A stretch of 64,000 nucleotides of DNA from Cristatella mucedo (lineage: Eukaryota > Bryozoa > Phylactolaemata > Cristatellidae): NCBI GenBank assembly GCA_009760855.2, contig WPIO01000001.1, positions 18,045,001 through 18,109,000 of the forward strand, written 5' to 3'. The notes beneath the pieces are model-generated. The model did not search any database and was not told the DNA's origin. It saw nothing but the letters and a program-made list of their open reading frames with translations. The position numbers and the translations under genes were made by a program. Positions within the stretch are counted from its first letter, which is position 1, and each line of letters begins with the position of its first letter. Positions 56,123-64,000 of this stretch are shown here, piece by piece.

Positions 56123-56829
56123 AAATGCTTATACTTGCCTTTATCTGCGACGTAATTCACGTACCGTTTACGAAAGTAAATATTTTTGCACGGCAGTTCG
56201 CGGCTATTTGTACAGGTAGGCGATTGCAATGTTTGAGGTCGCAGGATGGCGACGGACTAGGCAAGGATGCTTGCCACAGAAAAAGTACGTCGAACGGCAG
56301 CGCTCGATGAAGAACGCACATTTGCGGCCTCATTTGTCTATATAAAACTCGTTTTAGTTTATATTTACATTGTAACCCTTTAATACTTAAACCCTTACCA
56401 TTTGCCTAGGGGCATATTTCTGCCAGCCGGGGCGGTACTAAGGAAGGAAGGAATGTGGATGAATCACCAGCCTAAGAACGATAGCGGAGTGAGCAGCAGC
56501 AGTAGCAGCAGCAGCAGCAGCGCCGAAATGCTTGTCGCTGCCGGTCGGGCTAGCGTGAAGCGCCGACCAATATATAAGGCCTGCGCTTACGCTTCTTTCG
56601 TTGAGTAGGGGGAACTCACTTAGTTTGAGAGTACGCATTGAGGACTTTCTTTGGCAGAGGATGTGGCAGTCGTACGGCTTATGAGCGATGGTGCACGTTT
56701 AGTCTGGCACAGCAGCAAAGGAATGAGTATTCATATGAAGCTATATAACAATAACAAGAATCGATGTGGCAGTGAGTAATTCTTACCAAAATTTAAGATT
56801 CTAATGTAAATCAATTTCACGACGAATCT
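56123..56829. other. Unassigned; short (CAG)n at 56494-56522
   Basis: A Ser-rich plus frame at 56402-56608 includes a run of AGC codons from the triplet repeat. No domain recognised. Confidence 0.4.
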
Positions 56830-57461
56830 CCCGAAGTTGGCCTCTCGTCGTTCTCATCACACTGTCCTTGGCAGAGGTGTTTCAAGTCTAATAAATCCTG
56901 ATGCAAGCTCTTGCCTTGTCTGTCACAGTAGGCCTTCATGTTCTCCTCGATGCATCAAGATGAGCACCAATCTTGTGGACTTTTAAGGATATCGTGCTAT
57001 CCAGCATACAGTATTCCTTCACCACAGTCTCAATCAGCTGCATCGGTAGACTCGTGTTTGCCCAGGAAACCCCGGACAGCTTTGACGAAGCCTTTCCAAG
57101 GTGTTTTCTCCTTGCTAATGAGCTGCACGGGATTTCATAGCCGTTTAGTAATCTACTTTTTTTTGTAATCACAAAAGACACCGACTTTGACCTTCACCTC
57201 AGAAAGCTTAGGGAAGAAGTTTCGAAGGTACTCAAAGACTCCTTATCGAGAGCTGAGGCAAATCGATTCGCACGGCCCATGTTGCGCGTGCAGTGGTGAG
57301 TGGCATCGTTGCGTGCGGCCATTCCGAACTTCCCCTGGTAGTGTGCATGGCGATCCCTACTGAACCCTTCCATAGATAGCGGGAAACAGGGCCTCGGATA
57401 CCTATCGCGAATGCTACCGCTGCGATCTCTCCTGTGACCTCCTAGCCAAACTCAGTATGCC
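56830..57461 (-). mobile_element. HLD element copy 3
   Basis: Minus strand. From its 5' side: FASALDKE, VFEYLRNFFPKLSEVKVKVG (57180-57265), ISKEKTPWKGFVKAVRG and GFLGKHES (57060-57120), ISLKVHKIGAHLDASRRT (56938-56998), then, after frame changes, HQDLLDLKHLCQGQCDEND (about 56855-56912). It joins the fragments seen in the other copies and gives the order of the family: ALDKE, KLSEVKVK, FVKAVRGFLG, KVHKIGAHLD, HQDLLDL, CQG. Frameshifts show it is inactive. Confidence 0.75.
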
Positions 57462-57607
57462 TCTAGGGATCCATCTCATCGTACGTCTAGATACTGTTTA
57501 ATCTCCCTTGAGGTTCATCTAGTGAGCCGGATGAAGAGATAAGTGCCTCGCTCCCATCGTGACTGAACAGAGGACCAATGGAACTTAATTTTATAAGCAA
57601 ATAAATA
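57462..57607. other. Unassigned spacer
   Basis: No feature recognised between the HLD copy 3 edge (GTATGCC at 57455-57461) and SINE1 copy e. Confidence 0.45.
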
Positions 57608-57777
57608 CTAGCTGATTTAGCAGCCTCTTTTGTATAGCGACAGAAGAGCCTTTATGGCTATATCCACCGCTTGCAGCTGCGATGAAGAATCCCCCACTGC
57701 AGGATTCGAACCCACAACCTCGGGACCGAGATCGTGAAAAGCAACTGCATTACCTAGTGTGCCATCACGACTCACCA
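57608..57777 (-). mobile_element. SINE1 copy e
   Basis: Minus strand. Plus-strand text runs GCTGATTTAGCAGCCTC, CAGAAGAGCCTTTATGGCTA, CACCGCTTGCAG, GGATTCGAACC (reversed B box), CAACCTCGGGACCGAGATCG (diverged palindrome) and TTACCTAGTGTGCCATCACG (A-box side). Confidence 0.86.
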
Positions 57778-57837
57778 ATTTTATGGACTGGTGAAAGTAA
57801 ATTCACTTCACTTGGTAATTAAAAGCGATGCGCAAGA

Positions 57838-57925
57838 GTTAGCCAAAGGAAAAACATGGCGTAGCAGCATGACTGCCTTCAACCGACTGCGATTAGGAGG
57901 CAAGTTGGTGATGGTTTTGGGGCTG
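57838..57925 (+). repeat. Dispersed repeat X, copy 3
   Basis: GCCAAAGGAAAAACATGGCG, GCATGACTGCCTTCAACCG and GGCAAGTTGG resemble 25561-25645, with an insertion before the GGCAAG part. Confidence 0.45.
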
Positions 57926-58539
57926 CTTTGATCCAAAAGGTGTCAGATATTGGCTGAATCCGCTTCACAGTCAGTATGCCGGGCGGTTTCACCTTGACCC
58001 GAGTGCAGGAGTGGCTGACTCTAATTCCACGTTTATTTTCGGAGCTGCAGACCACTGCTGATTGGCTGAGTATCACCTGAACCTAAGCCAATAGGCCTCT
58101 GCCAAGGCCACTCAGCTACGACTGATCGGAGCGTGATCATGAAGAGAATCCAATAGCATTCAGATCTGTATGCTTGATGGGTTGCTCAGCTAATGGTGGT
58201 AGTTTAGGACTAGCATATATTGAACCTGTTTGCCACTTAATTTTGTCGGTCTTTGCTCCGGCCCACGTTCTGTTCGTCGGCTGCGTCAATTAAGACCGTA
58301 ATTTTCTCAACCGTTGACTGGTGAATGGCTTCACGGTAGCACGGCTTCTTAAATCAGAGCTCTGTATCATATCTATGGTATGATGGACCAATTCGTGTAG
58401 ATGCAGGTGGTCAAGAAAGTTGGGTTGTAAAGCGCCAACTCTGGCTCAGGGGATCCTTTCATATCGAAGCAAGAGAACGATCCCACTCACTCCGTGCGAA
58501 CGTGTTGCATGCCGTAAGTTTCAGTGCGTCCTGCCGAAA
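57926..58539. other. Unassigned stretch
   Basis: No gene recognised. Confidence 0.4.
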
Positions 58540-58616
58540 TTCAGCATCTGTAATGTGCCTAGAAAGAGTCAGTTCCCCGAGTGCCCTATACAATTGTATC
58601 ATTATTATTATTATTT
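58540..58616 (+). mobile_element. Tail-only LINE A insertion 4
   Basis: ATCTGTAATGTGCCTAGAAA, GAGTCAGTTCCCCGAGTGCC, CTATACAATTGTATC and (ATT)n. Only the hairpin and tail are present. Confidence 0.78.
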
Positions 58617-58834
58617 AGTAGGGTCGATAATTTGGACTTTATAATGACTGTTATATACCCACTTTGCTGAAACAGCTGTAATGGTTAGAGGTTGTAATAT
58701 AAACCAAAGACAGGCTTGGCATTGCCGTAACCAGGTGAGGTGTTTAGGGTTTGGCAGCAAAAGCGTCCTGGTGCATCAAGTCTATTCATGATAGCATACT
58801 TAACTGTCCCTTACTTATGTTTAAACTGTTGACA

Positions 58835-59360
58835 GATAATAATAATACATGTGATAGAGCGCCCTCAGAGAACGCAATCTCTTTCTAGGCGCTTTACAGT
58901 TGCTGCTAAGGAAGTACGACCGAATGGTTGGTGGTAGCATGCTCGATAAACAACAAGAATAAACATGGTTAGGGGGGACATGCACAGGGTCAGCTTGCAA
59001 GTGTGGTTAGTGGCAGCATGCAACAGTGTCAGCATGCATTAGCACAGAAGGACGAATCACAGGGACCCACTAAATGCTGTCATAAGTAGATGCGTTTTTA
59101 GTTTCCTTTTAAATGTGGACAAGCCAGGAAATGTGCCGAAAGTCGGGAGCGAGTTCCAGGCTTTAGGAGCATACGAACTAAATGCACGGTCTCCAAATGA
59201 TTTGAGGTTTGTATGAGGTATAGTTGACCACTTAGATTCCGAAAAGCCGGTGGAACTATGCTTGGCCTGGTGGGGGAGAAGATCGGATAGATAGGCTGGA
59301 GCCTAAGAACTAAGAGACCTGAAAGTGAGCGACAGAGCCTTGACCTTGGAGTCAATGTGT
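58835..59360 (-). mobile_element. LINE A 3' end
   Basis: Minus strand: (ATA)n, GATAGAGCGCCCTCAGAGAA, CAATCTCTTTCTAGGCGCTT, 3' UTR, C-terminal coding region with several stops, ending near TGGAGTCAATGTG at 59360. Confidence 0.88.
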
Positions 59361-60580
59361 TTGCTTCGCTGGTCCTTAAACTATGTGACTCGCTTTCCTT
59401 ATTCATGTGCAACGGCTCGATTTCCTCATTCATGCGCAACTCCCTTCCTCGGGTTACTATTCCGACTCGTTCTTACCAGACCAGTTCTTAGCTACTCACG
59501 AACTTGACGTCTACTTCTGACATACTTCTCTTGTTTTCTTTGTTGATATTAGGCTGTTTCCTGCCTATTAAGCATACAACAAAACCACTCGGCTTCCGTT
59601 ACGCAAAAAAATACTCGATAGCGAACAAGATAGTTAACCACCGTGGGTAAGGCAAGGTACGTTAAAGCGTTCCACGAAGACAACCGCCTGCAAATGGGCA
59701 ACACAACATGACATATTTCGTCCAGTATAAAAAATTTGTTACGAGTGAATCTCACAGTTCAATTGCACTCATCTTGACTCAATTGTTGAATATGCACAAT
59801 CATTAGCAAGGCATCGATGCAGACACACACATGAAATATTACAGCTACAAAATTAAGCCTTGAGCACCCAGAGCTTCACACGGGTTGGCCCACAGATCGG
59901 CTATCAAGTTTTATTATTATAGTTGTAGGCAGAGCTCTGACAAGCACTCTGGTAGCAGCAGCGAACGTGCACGAGCAGCTAATGGCTAGCTAGGCAGCAG
60001 CCAGGATTTGGAATCCACAGTCCGCTGTCAGTTGTCAGTGCACAGTTTCGACAGAGCCAATGTGACAGCAGCACATGCGGCGCAGCAGATGGCTAGAAGC
60101 TGCGTTGGCTGATGTACAGTTGGGCCACTTTCGTCCACTTGCAGGTCGAACAACACCCTGCGAAGTTGCCATACGGGCAGTCACTGTCACTGGGTTGGCA
60201 CCAGAGAAGACTAGGGAACCCCTTCCTAGGCACGGGAATCAGCAAGGGCAGTGCGTGCCATGGCCAAGTGCTGCTATGCAGAGGCGCACAGCAGTCAGCC
60301 ATTTTTGCTATGCTCAAGACGAGGTAAAAAGAAGCACCATCCATCCAGAAGATGGCTCTCAGCTGGCACGGCTAGCATAATCGGCGGCTGCAGGCCAGAA
60401 GCAATGGGCAGATACTGGCAGCAAGTTGTGTTAGCTGCAGGCAAGTGAAGTGTAAATGACAAGGCAGCCTGCCGGTTGAATATGCTGGCAGTGACGGGTT
60501 GAGCAAGCCTCCCTTGCGAGCTCCGCAGGCGGTAGCTCGGGATAACGAGATAGCTGTAGGATAACAACTCCGCTCATCGA
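59361..60580. other. 3' flank and probable 3' UTR of the OSBP gene; otherwise unassigned
   Basis: No other gene recognised. On the minus strand an AATAAA lies at 59910-59915, about 665 bp past the OSBP stop. It is a possible polyadenylation signal but sits in an ATT-rich spot that could be a LINE-tail scrap. Confidence 0.35.
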
Positions 60581-60723
60581 TCAGTAGATGTGTGGGCAAA
60601 GTGACCAATCCTTGTTCTTCTTGTGCTCCCAATACTTGCTGTTATACATGTGTATGAGATTTCCGGTTATAGGGTCCTTGCCTCGCTTGAACCACACCGG
60701 CTCGTATTCAGGATATGTCTTTC
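60581..60723 (-). CDS. OSBP: OSBP-type oxysterol-binding protein, last exon
   Basis: Terminal coding exon of 143 nt: 2 nt completing the Gly codon begun in the previous exon, 46 codons and a TGA stop at 60581-60583. It encodes GKTYPEYEPVWFKRGKDP, then ITGNLIHMYNSKYWEHKKN and KDWSLCPHIY at the C-terminus. A final W(F/E)-x-R-x-x-DP...YW...K-DW...P-I(F/Y) segment is a hallmark of the OSBP C-terminus in the ORP family. The acceptor on the minus strand is TTGTAG followed by the exon. Family proteins bind sterols and exchange them for PI4P at ER-Golgi contacts; the N-terminal PH and FFAT parts would lie outside this window. Confidence 0.9.
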
Positions 60724-60854
60724 CTACAACAGGGCCAAACCCGGTGACCGGATGTGATGTGGGAGTGCTGATGTGGATCAGAGCTCACACACTTGCACAG
60801 GCATATGGGAGGGAATGGCGATATATTGATTGCAAGTGTGACGCCTGCCCTTAC
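60724..60854 (-). other. OSBP intron (131 bp)
   Basis: Minus strand: donor GTAAGG directly after the exon base G at 60855, acceptor GTTGTAG. Short intron with no repeat. Confidence 0.85.
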
Positions 60855-61075
60855 CCTCGGCAGCCGCCTTCTCCATGTCTTTTTCCCGCTGCCGGCGTGC
60901 TGCACGCTGCTTCTCCTCGAGCCGTACTTTCTCCGAGTTGGCCTCTTCCCACCGAGCCTCTTCCATCAGGCGCAGATCGGGCCGCAGTCGTGAGTCGGTG
61001 GGAGCAATACCGTCCTCAATCTCGTTGAGCTCCACAGCCATTTGTGTGAAGTTGTAGCACTTCTCAAGGTATGGG
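60855..61075 (-). CDS. OSBP: OSBP-type oxysterol-binding protein, penultimate exon
   Basis: Exon of 221 nt: 1 nt finishing a Pro codon, 73 codons, 1 nt opening the next Gly codon. It encodes PYLEKCYNFTQMAVELNE, then APTDSRLRPDLRLMEEARW, then a charged helix EEANSEKVRLEEKQRAARR ending AAAE. The PTDSRLRPD motif followed by an EEKQR-rich helix is diagnostic of the end of the ORD lipid-binding domain in OSBP proteins. Acceptor CTTTGCAG and donor GTAAGG flank it. A continuous minus frame runs past both ends (60778-61482), but the residues outside this exon are intronic. Confidence 0.93.
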
Positions 61076-62821
61076 CTGCAAAGATTGTGCTTGTTGTGCA
61101 TGTGACAGACAACGAGCTCCAGCAGCTTGACTTCTATGGCGGGCTCACCACAATCAAGGCATGCGCAATATAGTGCGACTCTGGATCGTAGCAGCACTGT
61201 TTCTAGAGACGTCCGTGCATGAGACGTTGCAACATTATGCCACATGCAGTTAGAGCATGACAATGGCATGCATCGTACTGGCAATACTAAGTCAGCGACG
61301 TCGCTCAGAATTTTCAACAAAGCTTCTATTGTACACGTCCAATGAGTATTGGATATTGCTAGCAACTTTGTGTTATGAGGGGAATTGCTCTCAGTGGCAA
61401 ACTTTCTAAGGAATAAGCATATCTTATCGAGTCCGATATTGGCTAACTGATCAACAGCAGGTGCCTGTAACTTCTCAAACAAATTTTCTGATACTCCCTA
61501 CATGTTAATATTTTTTGAGGACTTCGTTCTGTCTATCCCAGTAAGTGATTGGGCATCTGTGTAAACACAGGCGACCTCATCTTTACATCTCAACTGACAG
61601 CCAAAACTCTACAAGCAAACACTAAAGTTCCTTACAGATCTCCAGGAAAAATGTGTTCTAGCACAAACTGTTACCACATTTGAATGCTACCAAAGCAGCT
61701 GCTAAGAGCTTGTTATCAGACGCCTTAAGAAGACATAGCCCAATGATCATCAGGAATGGCATGAACTGGGCTAGCAATGAAGTCACAGCCATGCATTCAT
61801 AAAGCACACACATAAACATGGAGCACGACTAACAGCAATCAAATAATCGCAGAGTGTTTCTCTTAAATAAAACATTCCAACACAGATTGCTGCTACACAG
61901 CTCTTGGAGCACATTTAAATCAGCGGTCTATCAGGAAATTAAGCTTCGAGATACCATTCATAATAACATAAAATATTCAACAGATAAAGTGAGGATTTCG
62001 GTTAAGGATAGGCAAGAAATACTCAACCTTACATTTGGGAAGTCGAGACTGCTAGAGGCTCAAAGTAATCTATTTTTTTCGAAGAGATGGTCGATAATTT
62101 GATGCATCAGGTTGCAAGGTACCAAATGCTGCTTCAATACCTGACTGCCACAAAGCTACAAAAGCCGAGGCTGGCATGTTGGAGGTGGCCCACGGGGTCG
62201 AAGTGCGTCACGGCACTCTGGACGAACAATAATGCCGAAGGCCTTATAAACAATGTAGGGCCGGTAGGGCCATTGGTGGTAATAGCACGAGGATACACAG
62301 ACACAATTGCAAACCCGGACGGAACACCATTATCTATAATGTTTAATAAAACCCCAATTTCGAGCCACCTATTGTGGAAATAGCAACCGGATCGAAGGCC
62401 GAAACGAATGTCGGCTTGCTAGGCCGGTCCACTAGAGACCATGGCAAAAGAATGCACTTGCGTCATCTCATGAAATTTGGTGCCCAAACTTAGAACACCA
62501 TTCCGTATAAGTTGAAATCAAAACTGCAGTTGTGCGATGCTTATTAAGAAAATGGCAGCTGTATTGCAAATCACAAAAGCTGTCTCACAAATAACTTTGG
62601 TGCAGTGCACGACAGTTATTCGTGGGACCCAAAATATATAGCTACAAAGATAGAGTACAGATAAAGAATATGGCCCATCAATATCGTACAGCCGTAAGGG
62701 GCTTGCCAGATTGCTATGCCCTGAGAGCTCAAACTGAACAGGTGGGATGAATACCCCTGGCATAGAACCTCCAAGGTTTTTGCAAACACATAACTTAAAC
62801 AGAACACACGATGCGACTTAC
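61076..62821 (-). other. OSBP intron (1746 bp)
   Basis: Minus strand: donor GTAAGT after the exon base at 62822, acceptor CTTTGCAG at the 61076 side. No known repeat recognised. The 82-codon plus frame at 61854-62102 lies in it and has no recognised domain. Confidence 0.8.
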
Positions 62822-62988
62822 GGTGGCATCTTTCTTTTCCAGACAACCTTATATTCTCCGGTTTCGAAAACTGGCTTGACACTGTTGTCAGCCCCACCAA
62901 GGACTTTCGCAGCCTCCATTGTGTCATCCCACGTGCCCCGCAAAACCACCTTTGCAGAACCAGACTTATCAGCTATAACGCCAGTTAC
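62822..62988 (-). CDS. OSBP: OSBP-type oxysterol-binding protein, third exon from the end (partial gene)
   Basis: Exon of 167 nt starting in phase 0: 55 codons plus CC, which joins the first C of the next exon to make Pro. It encodes VTGVIADKSG, then SAKVVLRGTWDD, then a less conserved stretch, and VVWKRKMP at its end. This corresponds to late beta strands of the ORD domain (a VTG...G-W-D pattern followed by a W-x-(R/K)-x-x-P turn). Acceptor TTATTTTAG and donor GTAAGT match consensus. The three exons give 176 residues. Upstream exons, including the region of the EQVSHHPP signature, must lie beyond 64000, because none was found in 62989-64000. Confidence 0.88.
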
Positions 62989-63012
62989 CTAAAATAAATA
63001 ACGTACATAAAA

Positions 63013-63160
63013 GTCATTTGTATAGAGCCCTAAGAGAACCCTATCAAGTCATGCACTTCATATATGCCACAGGGGTCGAGCTCACGACCTCGGTCATCAA
63101 ATAAATTAAGACTGAACTTTGTCGAGGTAAGCACCCTAGCCACTGGACTAATCGGCACAA
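63013..63160 (-). mobile_element. SINE2 copy g, intronic
   Basis: Minus strand. Plus text: TTTGTATAGAGCCCTAAGAG, AACCCTATCAAGTCATGCAC, CATATATGCCACAGGGG, TCGAGCTCACGACCTCGG (B-box region), then GTAAGCACCCTAGCCACTGG (A-box side). It sits in the same orientation as the OSBP gene. Confidence 0.8.
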
Positions 63161-63194
63161 AAAAGCACGACTAGTAGAGTGAAAAACAACTCAG

Positions 63195-63262
63195 TTAATA
63201 ATAATAATAATAATAGCCCAAATAAACCAAATTGCTTTCTATGCACTTGACATATGCTAGAA
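63195..63262 (-). mobile_element. LINE A tail scrap
   Basis: (TAA)n, then GCCCAAATAAACCAAATTGC and TTTCTATGCACTTGACATAT, a degraded hairpin with the start of the 3' UTR. Confidence 0.6.
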
Positions 63263-64000
63263 AGGAAACAAATCTATTGATTTATCATACATTCACACAT
63301 TCAGCACACTTTAGCATCTAGCATCTACTTCTATAAAAAGCTAGTTTTGTTGGTCCATTTGTCCATCCCTGACGTCATATTTACATTAAGTCCTTCGATA
63401 TGCATTTACTGTAGGTAAATTTACACATTTATAGTAGGTAAATTTCTGTAAATCAGTGGCAAGTGAAAAAATGGAAAGGGGAAATAATTTGCTAGTTTTC
63501 ATGTATAGTTGTAACATGCACTCTCCTGGTAAAAATGGAATATTGAAGGCTATAACTTCACAAGACTAAGCACTTGAAGGTTTTTCCCCCAAAAGGTAAC
63601 CTCGGCATTCCAGCAGCCTCCACTCTCCGATTTGCTGTCAACCAAAGTGAGGACCGGCGCTTCTGCTTGGTCCAGAAGAGTTGGCCTTTATTGTAAAGCT
63701 GCGCGATCAGAAGTCGTACTTTGCCTGTATTTGGCAAGCGATGGACATGCATAAATAGAACCTGCCAGTGATTCTTCACAGTAGGGGGCTTACTATAAAA
63801 GGCATGCTCACCAGCCACAGGTCAGTGGCCACTCAGGCATGCCTTCCAAAGCAAAGTTGTGTGAAGTTTTCCGTGATTTTTCAAGTTAGTAAGTAAATAA
63901 TGTAATGCCTGCTAGTAAAGCTAGCTAGTAAAGAATATGTGTTTGGAGCAAATTCTGTGAGGAATGAAATCATGATTACTATGAAATATACTACGACCAG

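Larger units (their letters stand above)
62989..64000 (-). other. OSBP upstream intron (incomplete) with SINE2 and a LINE tail scrap
   Basis: No coding sequence matching the family was found. The 86-codon minus frame 63558-63818 is not recognised and does not fit the ORD. It contains the SINE2 at 63013-63160 and a LINE A tail scrap at 63195-63262. Confidence 0.5.

Noticed and set aside
60588-61057. Plus-strand frames of 60-146 codons opposite the OSBP exons
   Set aside because: Shadows of the real minus-strand exons.
60778-61482. Single 234-codon gene on the minus strand
   Set aside because: Only 60855-61075 matches the OSBP family. The frame crosses a donor and an acceptor, and the extra residues on both sides do not fit the family, whereas spliced joins to the neighbouring exons do.
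63558-63818. Next upstream OSBP exon
   Set aside because: The 86-codon frame shows none of the expected ORD residues and its edges lack a phase-compatible splice junction to the exon at 62988.

Overview
The window looks like animal (metazoan) nuclear DNA, probably from an invertebrate. It is intron-bearing, about balanced in base composition, gene-poor and full of decayed retroelements and simple repeats. The one host gene I can identify is the 3' end of an oxysterol-binding protein gene of the OSBP type, on the minus strand at the right edge. Its last three coding exons (62822-62988, 60855-61075, 60581-60723) join in frame across consensus GT-AG introns. The species cannot be fixed from the sequence.

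Repeats make up most of what is recognisable. (1) LINE A is a CR1/L2-like non-LTR retrotransposon with a short hairpin and an (ATT)n tail at its 3' end. About two dozen copies are 5'-truncated, in both orientations; the longest are at 51590-53735 (-), 39680-41300 (-) and 55095-56122 (+). (2) LINE C is a related but more diverged element at about 9440-11960 (-). (3) LINE B is a second type of LINE 3' end with an (ATTAC)n tail, at 5160-5442, 46650-46770 and 48836-49206. (4) SINE1 is a tRNA-like SINE with a palindrome just before its B box. (5) SINE2 is a tRNA-like SINE whose 3' end closely resembles the LINE A hairpin, which suggests it uses the LINE A machinery. (6) The 'HLD element' is an uncharacterised mobile-element-like coding family with four remnants, at 1-990, 17930-20560, 56830-57461 (-) and 53830-54095 (-).

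Layout: 1-990 HLD copy with a SINE2 inside; 1000-5000 SINE2 pieces, a (GA)n tract and a 15-bp minisatellite; 5160-5680 LINE B and (CA)n; 5.7-9.2 kb unassigned, pyrimidine- and CAG-rich, with a LINE A end; 9.25-12 kb SINE2 and LINE C; 12-16.6 kb GC- and CpG-rich unassigned DNA with a foldback; 16.6-17.1 kb LINE A; 17.9-20.6 kb an HLD copy holding a 2-kb minisatellite that grew out of its own coding sequence; 20.6-23.6 kb unassigned; 23.6-41.3 kb a LINE A/SINE mosaic with nested insertions; 41.3-50.5 kb mostly unassigned, with tetranucleotide and (CT)n arrays; 50.5-59.4 kb a dense mosaic of LINE A, SINE and HLD; 59.4-64 kb the OSBP end.

The most informative signals are evolutionary. The main ones are a minisatellite born inside a transposon reading frame, a microsatellite grown from a LINE internal sequence, tail-only LINE insertions (one identical over about 97 bp to another copy in the window), and a three-level nest of LINE A, SINE2 and HLD. 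Most long open frames here are repeat artefacts, because several tandem units are multiples of three.
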